From NCBI GenBank assembly GCA_905221605.1, contig CAJNDS010002303.1:110001-160000 (forward strand): a stretch of 50,000 nt of DNA, written 5' to 3'. The position numbers and the translations under genes were made by a program. Origin of the DNA: Symbiodinium natans (taxonomy: Eukaryota; Sar; Dinophyceae; Suessiales; Symbiodiniaceae). Shown one piece after another: positions 10,649-20,500 of the stretch; position 1 is the first letter of the stretch; every line of letters begins with the position of its first letter. The notes under the pieces are model-generated. The model ran no database searches, was not told the origin of the DNA, and saw nothing but the letters and a program-made list of their open reading frames with translations.

Positions 10649-10779
10649 AATTCAGGAAACCGGCACAGGTCTGAAAGCTCGGTTTCCTTACTAAAATCCT
10701 TATCCGCCGGAGCTCGAAAACAAGTCCGGCAAGGGTACCCCTTACGGGCCTCGAAAATGACAATAATAAAGGGTGGCAA
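10594..10779 (-). pseudogene. Short ORF at the array edge, duplicate of the 10.9-11.2 kb ORF
   Basis: 61 codons ending FPEFQDPKAEVLSFRDSSLQ, almost the same as the C-terminus of the ORF at 10901-11239. The shared part is satellite-derived, so this is probably a duplicated fragment rather than an independent gene. Confidence 0.35.
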
Positions 10780-10879
10780 TAATGAATTCGGCGACGAGGG
10801 GGGGGGGGGACCAAGAAGCCTTAAGTTTAAATTGCTTCCTGTAATTAAGTCTCAAGACAAGAGTCCCTTAAGCTTAAGA

Positions 10880-10960
10880 CTTCAGCCTTCGGGCCCTGGT
10901 CTAAGTCTCAAGACAAGAACCCCTGAAGCTTAAGACTTCAGCCTCCGGATCCTGGAATTC
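10880..10960. repeat. Two diverged copies of the 56-bp satellite
   Basis: Anchor copies at 10880 and 10936 keep the 56-bp spacing but carry several substitutions, so they look like older relics of the main array. Confidence 0.85.
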
Positions 10961-11239
10961 AGGAAATTGCCAGAAATCTGAGAGCAGGGTTTCCTTAACT
11001 TCATCTCTCAAGCAAGAAGCACACAGAGAAGCTAAGCTGCCTCCAGACTTGTCTGCTGGGTCTGCTGGTACCAGAGCAGAGCTTGCAGAGGGTAGAACCA
11101 AAGCAGACCTTGCGGTCTCAGGCTGCTGAGCCATTTCATCTTCAGAAGAAGAAATCTCCACAGCCATTGCTGCGAGATCTAGCTGCCTACAGACAAGCAG
11201 TCTTGTGGCCAAAATGGCCTGCCTGCAGAACAAAAACAT
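10901..11239 (-). CDS. Hypothetical acidic ORF, candidate exon
   Basis: 112 codons from ATG 11239. An internal ATG at 11165 starts MAVEISSSEDEMAQQPE, a more protein-like beginning. Just upstream of that ATG, at 11199-11220, the minus strand reads GGCCATTTTGGCCACAAG, close to the dinoflagellate spliced-leader 3' end (GCCATTTTGGCTCAAG). The C-terminal third overlaps satellite sequence. No domain is recognised; it could be a separate retroposed gene or an exon of the transposon protein. Confidence 0.35.
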   Translation of the reverse strand: MFLFCRQAILATRLLVCRQLDLAAMAVEISSSEDEMAQQPETARSALVLPSASSALVPADPADKSGGSLASLCASCLRDEVKETLLSDFWQFPEFQDPEAEVLSFRGSCLET

Positions 11240-11386
11240 GAGTGGCAGAGAGGTGCCTTATCTGCAGAAGCCAGGCAGTCAACAGACGGGGCAAGAAACT
11301 CCATCCCTCAGACTCCTCCGACCTTTTGCTTCGCTGCTTTACAGAGCCACAGAAGTCTCAGATTCAAAACCTTTTGCTTGGCTGCT

Positions 11387-11803
11387 TCACAGAGCTACCG
11401 AAGTCTCAGACTCAGAGCCCTCTACGTCTTCCCACTCAGAGTCCGCCTCGCAGACAGAAGAACGCTCAGAAGTGGGGGTCTGGGCCTCAGAGTGGCCCAG
11501 CTCAGAGATGTCTTCTGCAGACATCACATGGACCCGAGAGGCCCAAGGCAGCCACAGACGAGATCCGACAGAGACATCTCGTCTGCTGCAGAGCCACCCA
11601 GAAAGTGTCCAGCTCCGAGCAGAGCCTCCGTCAGCCAGATCGGTGAATTGCTCACCAGTGGCCAGACACCACCACTTGTCGCAGCCAGGCAGATCGAGAA
11701 AGGCACAGATCTCGACTGCAGCTTCTTCGCAGAACCCGAAGCGTCGCTTCAGAGTCAGAACAGCAGCGTAGGTGGCAGCAGAGCTCGCAGCATTCGCAGC
11801 CAT
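11387..11803 (-). CDS. Hypothetical ORF, candidate exon of the mobile-element gene
   Basis: 138 codons from ATG 11803, on the same strand as the flanking exons. It contains RRFGFCEEAAVEICAFLDLP followed by GCDKWWCLATG, a plausible globular segment, and an acidic Ser/Glu-rich tail (DSEWEDVEGSESET). Plus-strand ORFs over the same bases are Ser/Arg/Gln-rich and look like shadows. Function unknown. Confidence 0.4.
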   Translation of the reverse strand: MAANAASSAATYAAVLTLKRRFGFCEEAAVEICAFLDLPGCDKWWCLATGEQFTDLADGGSARSWTLSGWLCSRRDVSVGSRLWLPWASRVHVMSAEDISELGHSEAQTPTSERSSVCEADSEWEDVEGSESETSVAL

Positions 11804-12005
11804 GCTAGACTCTCTTCAGAGTACAGAGCTTCTGTGCCAAAAAATCAGCGAAACAGAATCAACCAAGCTTCCAAACTCAAACTGCAGCAGGACTGTCTCA
11901 GACACGAGCGAAGCAAGGAGCGAAGCAGAATGTTTTTTTAAGCGCAAGCCGTGAGCCGAATCAGCCTGCGACTGGCCAAGATCCTTTGGACAGAAGCCAA
12001 CTAAA

Positions 12006-12347
12006 CTACTCTGCTAGCGGATCAGAGTTCAAGTTCCGCAGGTGATCCTTCTGATCTTCGGACAGACTGTCCCAGATCCCAAGAAAGGGCTCAGGGGCGT
12101 TCAAGAGGGCCTCCTCGCTCACGCCCTCCATCTGCAGAGTGGTTGCGTCAGACTCCGGAGACTGTTGAGAGTACCCCAGGTCGTCAGGTTTCTCCTTCAG
12201 AGGGGCCTTGGGGGTCTGCGGGGCAGGCTTCTTGTCTGGCGTGCACAGACCAGACGCCTCAGACTCAGGAAGAGGAGACGGGGGAAGCTTCGCAGCAGGC
12301 TTCTTTGTCGACTTGTTCGCAGAAGGTTTCTTCAGAACTTTGCCCAT
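12006..12347 (-). CDS. Lys/Pro-rich N-terminal exon, likely first exon of the transposase-Ulp1 gene
   Basis: 113 codons from ATG 12347. The start MGKVLKKPSANKSTKKPAAK is a basic Lys-Pro-Ala region of the kind common at the N-terminus of dinoflagellate mobile-element proteins. The rest is acidic (EPFLGIWDSLSEDQKDHL). Near its stop the minus strand reads GCAGAGTAGTTTAG, a possible GT donor. Its link to the downstream exons is inferred from strand and spacing. Confidence 0.45.
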   Translation of the reverse strand: MGKVLKKPSANKSTKKPAAKLPPSPLPESEASGLCTPDKKPAPQTPKAPLKEKPDDLGYSQQSPESDATTLQMEGVSEEALLNAPEPFLGIWDSLSEDQKDHLRNLNSDPLAE

Positions 12348-12589
12348 GGCTCTCTCAGAGTCCCAAAATTTTAAGAACAGTAATTAAGGCCAGCCGAAAC
12401 TTTTCATGTGCAGACAACAATAAATTTGTCAACCAAATGTTCAATCCAGACATGTGTGCGACAGACATGCAGCTGCACTTGCAACCAGATTGTTTTGGGC
12501 ACCTTCAGACACCGCGTGCTTGCTTTCTTAAAAAAGCTGAGCTCGACCGCTCCAAAACAGAAACAAAACAAAACAGAAACCCCAGCTAA

Positions 12590-12690
12590 CTAAACCCTAA
12601 ACAAGTTAAACCCTAAGTCCTGAACCCTGAACCCTGGAACCCTGAACCCTAAACCCTAAACCCTAATTAAACCATTAAACCCTAACAGCG
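12590..12690. repeat. CCCTAAA telomere-like patch
   Basis: Imperfect CCCTAAACCC and CCCTGAACC units follow the 5' side of the transposon gene. Confidence 0.85.
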
Positions 12691-12748
12691 GGAGCCAGCA
12701 GAGTCTGCTCTTCAGATCAGAGCGTGGCATCTCAGCAGAGCCTGCCCA
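12683..12748 (-). CDS. Coding-like island (possible exon)
   Basis: Minus strand reads WAGSAEMPRSDLKSRLCWLP without a stop, flanked both sides by telomere-like repeats. It resembles the island at 13990-14075 at its start (WA.SAE). Too short for assignment. Confidence 0.25.
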
Positions 12749-12799
12749 TATTAATTAGGGTTTAGGGTTAAGGGTTAAGGGTTTAGGGTTGAGCCGCAT

Positions 12800-12956
12800 A
12801 GGGGGGGGGGGGGGGGGGGTGAGGGACTGTGTTCGTGTTTATACATATGTAATTCTATATAATCATATATGTATATATGTATAGATACATATATATATAT
12901 ATGTGTATATACACAGAAAAAATAAAAACATATCATCTAAACCCTCCTTGTAATTG

Positions 12957-12993
<37 letters not shown>

Positions 12994-13068
12994 TTGTATT
13001 TATATTTATACACATATTTATATATGGTGAGAAATTATATAATTATATGAATATACATGTGTATATAT

Positions 13069-13099
<31 letters not shown>

Positions 13100-13115
13100 A
13101 ACATATATATATATA
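12800..13115. repeat. G-run and (TA)n/(TATATG)n microsatellite
   Basis: A run of about 19 G is followed by roughly 270 bp of AT-rich TATATA/ATACAT sequence, far below the GC content of the surroundings. No coding content. Confidence 0.95.
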
Positions 13116-13985
13116 TACACATAACCCTAAACCCTCAACCCTTAATTAACCCTCAACCCTCAACCCTAAACCCTCAACCCTCAACCCTAATTAAACCCTC
13201 AACCGTAATTAGGGTTGGGGGTTTAGGGTTTAGGGTTTAGGGTTTAGGGTTTAGGGTTTAGGGTTTAGGGTTTAGGTTTTAGGGTTTAGGGTTTAGGGTT
13301 TAGGGTTCAACCCTCAAGCCTCATTAAACTCTAAACCCTCAACCCTAAACCCTCAACCCTGAACCCTAATTAAACCCTCAACCGTAATTAGGGTTGGGGG
13401 TTTAGGGTTGAGGGTTTAGGGTTTAGGGTTTAGGGTTTAGGGTTTAATTAGGGTTTAAACCCTCAACCCTTAATTAACCCTCAACCCTCAACCCTAAACC
13501 CTCAACCCTAATTAAACCCTCAACCGTAATTAGGGTTGGGGGTTTAGGGTTTAGGGTTTAGGGTTTAGGGTTTAGGGTTTAGGGTTTAGAGTTTAGGGTT
13601 TAGGGTTTAGGGTTTAGGGTTTAGGGTTCAACCCTCAAGCCTCATTAAACTCTAAACCCTCAACCCTAAACCCTCAACCCTGAACCCTAATTAAACCCTC
13701 AACCGTAATTAGGGTTGGGGGTTTAGGGTTGAGGGTTCAGGGTTTAGGGTTTAGGGTTTAGGGTTTAGGGTTTAGGGTTTAGGCCTCAAGCCTAATTAAA
13801 CCCTAAACCCTGAACCCTATAACTAAACCCTCAACCCTGGTGCACTAAACCCTCAACCCTAATTAAACCCTAAAACCTCAACCCTAAACCCTCAACCCTA
13901 AACCCTCAACCCGACTTAAACCCTCAACCCTAAACCCTAAACCCTCAACCCTAACCCTCAACCCTAAACCCTAAACCACCCCCCT
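13116..13985. repeat. Inverted and duplicated telomere-like block
   Basis: Alternating CCCTCAACCCTAA and GGGTTTAGGG arrays, so the block can fold on itself. A segment of about 320 bp beginning CCTCAACCCTTAATTAACCC is present twice (near 13136 and 13460), including an identical CTCAACCGTAATTAGGGTTG core. Confidence 0.9.
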
Positions 13986-13989
13986 CCCC

Positions 13990-14075
13990 CCCCCCCTTCC
14001 AGATCTGGCCTCGGCCAGATAAAAGAGAGATCAGATACCAGATCTCAGCAGATACTGCCCAGAAGGAGGGATTAA
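13990..14075 (-). CDS. Coding-like island (possible exon)
   Basis: Minus strand reads WAVSAEIWYLISLLSGRGQI in an open frame between C-rich and telomere-like tracts. Hydrophobic; no family recognised. Confidence 0.3.
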
Positions 14076-14225
14076 AAGGGTTTAGGGAAAGTTGGTTTAG
14101 GGTTTAGGGTTGCATTGGTGTTTAGTTAGGGAGGAGGATTCAGAAAGGTTCACCCATCGGGTTAAACCCTAAACCCTAAACCCTAAACCCTAATTAAACC
14201 CTTGTCGCCTCGACCGGAGCAGGGT

Positions 14226-14276
14226 TCAGAGATGCACCAGCCAGAGTCGCAGACACCTGTCAGGGTCCCGAACAAA
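14226..14276 (-). CDS. Coding-like island ending in a stop
   Basis: Minus strand reads VRDPDRCLRLWLVHL then TGA, immediately left of the copia target site. Probably a host exon fragment; low confidence because of its length. Confidence 0.25.
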   Translation of the reverse strand, partial: FVRDPDRCLRLWLVHL

Positions 14277-14290
14277 ACCAGATTTAGGTT

Positions 14291-14295
14291 GTGGG
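14291..14295. repeat. Target-site duplication GTGGG (left copy)
   Basis: GTGGG directly precedes the TG end of the left LTR and the same five bases follow the CA end of the right LTR (24280-24284). Five bp is the usual Ty1/copia target duplication. Confidence 0.9.
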
Positions 14296-14478
14296 TGCGA
14301 TCGTAGCCTTACGATTAGGCTAGCAGGAGCCTGGATCTAACACAAACCCTGCCTTGCGAAGCTCTTGACTCAAGCTTTTTCTCACGCTAGCGAAAGCCCT
14401 TTCCCTGTAAGCCTGGAAAACGATGAAGCGAAGTTCATGGCAGCTGGAATCAAAGTGAGCGAAACTCAGGGTTTAGCA
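14296..14478 (-). repeat. 3' LTR (183 bp)
   Basis: Starts TGCGATCGTAGCC and ends GGGTTTAGCA on the plus strand. It matches 24097-24279 base for base by eye. One terminus carries GGGTTTAG, the same word as the telomere-like repeats. Confidence 0.95.
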
Positions 14479-14490
14479 CTCCTCTATATT
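14479..14490 (-). promoter_or_regulatory. Candidate polypurine tract
   Basis: On the minus strand AATATAGAGGAG directly abuts the 3' LTR, the expected position for plus-strand DNA priming. It is short, so moderately supported. Confidence 0.55.
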
Positions 14491-14509
14491 TAATCTGCCT
14501 GAACTTCTC

Positions 14510-17500
14510 CTAGTTGCGCCAAGCCTTGTTGGCGTCGGCCCCTGTAACAACGTCAGAGGGCTGCTTGCTATCAACCAACGTTACAAAGGGAGACGCCATC
14601 CACTGGCGAAACTGGTCCCGAAGGGACTTTGACCTTTTGGTCAGCGCATCGGCCATTTGGCTCTCGGTGGGAACCCAGCGAAGGCCCTTACATGTCTGCC
14701 TCAGGGCTGCCACGTCGATCTCCACCCGCTTCTCCTGAAAGTTCGTGCTGAGGCGGTGGATGGAGTCCCAAAGGGACCTGGCGTCCGTGACGGGGACAAC
14801 TTCACACAGCGGCCTCTCATTCATTGTGGCCAGGAAGCGGCCATCCATCATCTCACTCAGCATCATCGCCATGTAGTGGCCATGGTCGTAGGCCTTGTCC
14901 AGGGAAGCCGCCTCCGCCGCCAAGGTCGAGCGAAGCACACGCTGGTGGCGATAACTTTTCCACTCAAGAAGTGAGGCGTCCTGCCTTTGCGTCAGGGCCT
15001 TTTTTGTTGTAGCCGTGATCACCAGTCCTCCCTGTGACTTGTGCCCAGGGGCGTTAGCCCAACCAGAATCTCCGTAGCACACCAGGATGAGGTCTGCGAA
15101 GCTGAGCGGCACAACCTTGAAGTAGGCGTCCGACGTTGCACGCACATAGCGAAGCACGCCATTGACCTCCTTGAGATCGCTGACGCACAAGTCAGCCGGC
15201 GAGCGCTGAATCAAACTCACATCAGCAGCGATGTCCCCGCGGGTGGTCCCGGCCAGCCACTGCAAGGACCCTATGCCCGACCGAAACTCGGTCACCAAGG
15301 CCGGATGCCCACTAAGCTTCACGTCATCCTCCAGCTTTACCTTGGTCGTCGGCACTTCGCTCACATAGCTGGCCTGGTCAACCGTGATGCTTCCGTCGGG
15401 CCACTGCTTAATATGCCTGCCCACGAAGACGAAGTCACTGTCTGTCCATGGAGACCCCCAAGTGAACGACTTCTCCACATCCTTCAGCGTCTTCTCGTGG
15501 TCCTTCAAGGCCCCGGCGATCAGGTCGTCGACATGGATCCCCAGCACGGCTACCACGTAGCCATCCTGTTTCCACAGGAAGAGACATGGATCCAAGGTGT
15601 GGCGCACCCAGCCCAAGGCCTGTAGTATGCGAACCACGTGTTCATACCACTGTCGTGGAGCGTTGGCCTGCCCGTACACGGGGGCTGTTAGCCGGTACAG
15701 CAAGCGGCTGTCCTGCCAATCTGGGTTGGCTTCTTGTGCCACTGGATCCTGTGGGGGGCGCATGTAAATGTTCTCCGGTCGTTCCACATCCGGATCTCCC
15801 TGGAGAAAAGCGCTCTTGCAGTCGGCGTTGTGAAGCTTCACCTGGTGTGATGCGGCCCACTGCAGTATCAGGTGAAATGCCGTTCGGGATAACACGGGTG
15901 CATCTCTCGCCAGCCAGGGAAGGTGAGGATCACGGAAACCAAGCACCACAATGCGAGCCTTTGGTTTTTGGCCCCCATCTGCCGTAGGCTTCCATCGATA
16001 ACACACACGGCTGCGCAGGATCAAGTGCGCCGCCACTTCGCCAGCTCGCACCCACACCGGCTTGCAGCTTGACCAGCGTTCCCACTCGCTCCACTCCTGC
16101 TGAAGTGCTCGGACAAACTCTGGCACCTCCTCAGGGGTCATGCTTTGCCAAGGAACTTCCTTCTTTCGGGCCTGCTTGGCCGCTCTTCTGGTCTCGAACG
16201 TGCCGTCGTCGCCCTCCTCCGCACTGGACTCCATGGCCAGAAGCGTCTCCCCTTCATCTGCGGCCTCGGACTGCAGCTTGACAGGGTAGGCTGAGAAGGC
16301 GGGCTCGCTCAACCAGGTCCGATTCGGAATGGGCCGTGGGAAGCCCAATTGAGCCAAACGGGCTCGGTCACCGCTCGTCGCCTGAGCATACAGCCGCGTG
16401 TGGAAAGCGGTGATGCCATACCTCTCGCCCTGGTAATCCTCCGTGAAGTGGAAGCACTTAGGGTCGAACGAGATGAGCCTCTGGCGCACATCGGTCAAAT
16501 AGCCTCTTCGAAGTTGGCCTTCGATGTCGCGCTGGACTGTTCGAGGGTCATCGGGGAACTTTTGTGAGCTGCTTTCCACCCACAGCTTGCCACCCCTGTA
16601 GTTGCCCAAGGAGACATGCCAGTTCAAGGATCCGGCCGCGTTGTTCACATCCTTGTGCGGCTTAGCCACCGCATTCTTCGTCACCTGGATGCTGGTGACA
16701 CCGGAAGACATGCCGTGGTTCTTCAAGTATGCCGCCAGATACTGGGCCAGCTTGCGATAGTGTGCCGTGGCATTGGTGAGGCCCACATTGGCACCGTAGC
16801 TATAAAGTCCCAGCAACAGGGTTCCGGAATCCTCGGCCTCTGTTTCCATGGCTTGGCGTGTCGTTGTAGTCTTCCTCTTGAACTCCAAGGTGTCCAAGAT
16901 CTGATGGCATGTTTGGTGGCTGAAGTCACCCTGCTCGAGCATCTGCGACGCCAGACGCTCTGTCAAGGTAGTAGGAGTGGAGCTTGTCGTGGTAGTCCAT
17001 GCTGTCGTCTCGCCTTCCTTCTTTGCGCTGGTTGTCTCATCTTGGTCATGGTCGCCGAAGTGGTGTGCCGCGGTCAAGAAGGCATTTTGCACGTAGGCTG
17101 CTTGCACCTCCTCAGGGCTGCCGTCCCAACCGCTTCGCAAAGTTGCCTCGCGACCATGTCGTCGTAGAACCTCAAGTCGATGCATAGAATTTCTCACAGG
17201 CTTACAGGAAAACTGCTCAAAGAAAAGGTTGTCATAGCCGGCGTCCTCGGAACTCAGGGTCTGAGGCAGTGAGTCAGGAGAACTGTGCTCGGGAGCTCCT
17301 CCAGGGCCCTTCGTCTTACCTCCGGGCACCAAAATCTTGTCGAAGGCCTCCCTTTCCTGTATCTCGTCGTACCAAGAGACCACATCCTTCGGAGAGTCCA
17401 CAAAGTCGCCGCAGCTACAACGAGCGCATACGCTCAAATCGCCCTGCCTCACACGATGTTGATCACCGCATTGTTGACAGAACGTCAGGAGAATTTCCTG

Positions 17501-20500
17501 GCCCTCAGGGAAAGGTCCAGTAGGCTGAGCTGGCGCAGACTTCACGTGAGCGTCCAACTCGCTTGTCGGGATGTCAGGTTGTCGTTTTAGACCTCGAAGC
17601 TCAGGATACTCCTCGGTCATGAGACGTTCCAGTTCTTGTGTAAGGCCACTGCCCGATGCCCTCCGAGAAGACACTTGTCGGGATAACTCCCCCGTTACGG
17701 TAGGGGACGCCGATGGACCAGAAGAAGAAGAGACATTGCGTTGATCCATAGGCGCCACATGTGAAGGACCAGGTTCGGAACGTTGATCGGGTAGATGTGC
17801 ACGATCTGGATGAGTGCCAGGCTCACTAGAAGGACCTGGTTCAGAACGTTGATCGGGTAGATGTGCACGATCTGGAGGAGTGCCAGGCTCACCTCGAAGC
17901 GAAGCTCGCGCAGAGCCTTCTTGAAGCGGAGCATTCTCGGGAACGGCCACCATAGGCAACGGTCGTTGATTCATACGAGTAACCGACCTGGAGCGCTCTC
18001 TTGGCCGTCTCGTAGCAGGCGTGGAAGGTGCCGGCGTAGGCGGCAGCATCAGCACTGGGTTCAACATGGCGGGCTCAGTGGGCCGGCCATCAGCATCCAG
18101 CACAGGAAACGCCTCGCGAGCACCAGGAGCAGGAGATAAAGCACGAAAAACGGCCGCATCAGCCGCAGGACGAGGACGGTCACCAGCACCAGCAGCACGA
18201 AAAGCCCGAGGGTGCGACTGCAAGTCCTGGTCAACATTTTTCAAGACCTCCAAGTCCTGCCCATCGGGAGTCCACCATTCCTGCTCACCAAATACGGGCC
18301 GCACCTGTTCAGGCGCGCACTGAACCACACGGCCACGGCTGTTGCGCACCCACACATTCACGGCCACATTGGAACTGGGGTTGCGGTCGAGCGCCAACAC
18401 GATGCCCTGCCTGTAGCCCTCAGTAGACCCCTCGCCGTCGAACTGCGTTGAGCGAAGGCGGTAGTACGCTACCTTCTGTCCAGGAAACAGCTGGCCGCGG
18501 TAGGGGCGGCTCTTGCGCAGCAAGGCTGCTCGAAGGGCAGCGTGGGCCTCAAACTGGTGGTGGTTCATCATGGCCTGGGTACGTACAGCTTCAATCTGTT
18601 GCAGACGATCACTGTCCGCAGTAAGCTGGCAGCTCTCAATGCTGCCTCCATCGCTCAAGAGAGAAGCGGGCAGCTTGGGATTACGACCGAACACCCACTG
18701 GCAAGGAGAGGAGCCGGATCGACGGATCAAGGTGTTCTTGGCGTGCGTCGCCATGGCCACACAAACGTTCACCTCAGGGACTGTGCTGGCTGCGAACTGA
18801 GACACCAAGCGGGCCGCGTTCCACTTCAGGGCCTGCCCATGTCTTTCTGCTTTTCCCAGTTGCCAGTGTGCATCCGGAGGAATGCACCGGATGTCCACAT
18901 TCATCTGAGCGTGAAGCATCTCAAACTTCATGCCCCGGAAGGCGCCCTCCGCATCCACTGCCATCTCATCCGGGGGGCCAAAGAAGGTGAACCAACCATT
19001 GAGGAGGCTCCGGATGATGGTATCCTCGGTCCTGTCGTGGATGTAAGAGGCGGCCTGGTAACTTGTAGCGTCGTCCACACAGTTCAGATACATGTGGACC
19101 TTTTTGCAGATGTCCTTGATGTAGACAATATCCAGACACACGCGGTCGTTGAACCGCTTGGGCTGGTATGCCTTGACTGCCCTGGGTTGATGTGGTGGCG
19201 CCACTCTCAAACAAACTTCACAGCGAAGGTGTCGTGCTCCCTTGATGGCGGTCTCGGATGCATTGGCCAGAGCCAGTTGTCTCACCAGCACTTCCTTCGG
19301 TGGATGCCCCAAGTTGCAATGTAGACGTCGTAGTACTTGTTGAATCCACATAGGCACGTCAATGCCCGGAAAGGAAATGTCACGGTATCCCGGCTGGTGA
19401 GGCAGCATGCGATCGGAGACGTCAACCTGCTCGGGTTGTGCTGGCTGTCGAGGAGGCTCAGGTTGAGCATCTTCAGAAGGATTCATGCTGCTCGCAGGAG
19501 CAACGCCGTAGAAGTAGATCGCCAGGCGCACGGGCTTCTCATATTTGCTTGCCGGCGCATGCGCAATTGCCTTGATCTCCTCGGCCTCAAGGCGAATCTC
19601 ATCGTCATTGCACCACAAGGCGGCGCCACGATGTTTTGCCCCGTTCATCAACACCTCATCAGGTAGTCGTCGCTGTTTTGGTGCCTTGCTCAGCTGCACG
19701 CGTTGCAGTGTCCAGGGCACCAAAGACTTGACCTTCTCAAAGAACGGGGACGGCTTCAAGGTAATGGTGTTCGTGGTGATGTTCTTGAAGCGGCCTTCGG
19801 CTTCTCTCAGAAGAGGTTGCCACGATTCGGTGTGGCGGTTAATATCCAAGAAGTAGATGTCGACCTTCAGCTCGCCTGGCGGCTCCCAATGAAGCTCAAA
19901 GTCCTCCGGCGTGTCTCCGTGGTTGATGTCGCCGGTCCAAACCAAGGGTTCACCAGGGAGGTCGCTCTCCGTGAGGTAGTACCTGTTCCATCTCTCATCA
20001 CCAAGTCGTCGAAGGCCTTGTTTCAAGCCTCGTATGCAAGCACGGGCCAGTTGGTTGGTGTAGACCTGCGCCTTCTTCGCGACATTGCCCCCTATACACT
20101 GTCCATGTTCATGTTGGCCGGAACAAGGCCTTGCCAACTCATCCAGCAGCTCGGGCATGTCACTCAGCCAGCCAGTAGGCTTCTTGAGTAGCTGACCATG
20201 CCCATCACAAAGACCGAACTCGCACATGCAACCCATTCGGAACTCCACCCCGGGGAGGGCCTGCAACTTCAGAAGCCCGGGTTGTTTCCAAAAGGCCGTG
20301 CCGTAGGGGTTCTCAATCAAGAAGTGTACCCCCATGCTCTGCAACTTCATGATGATGCGAACCATGGAGTTAATGGCACGACGTTGTAGTGCTCGTAGGG
20401 CCTCGATTTCTTCGGCGGAGCGGGAGAGGTGCTGTAGACTTGTCCATGCCGTGCACGAAATTTCCCAGATCACCAGCACAGGTAGCCAGCGTTCCAAAGT

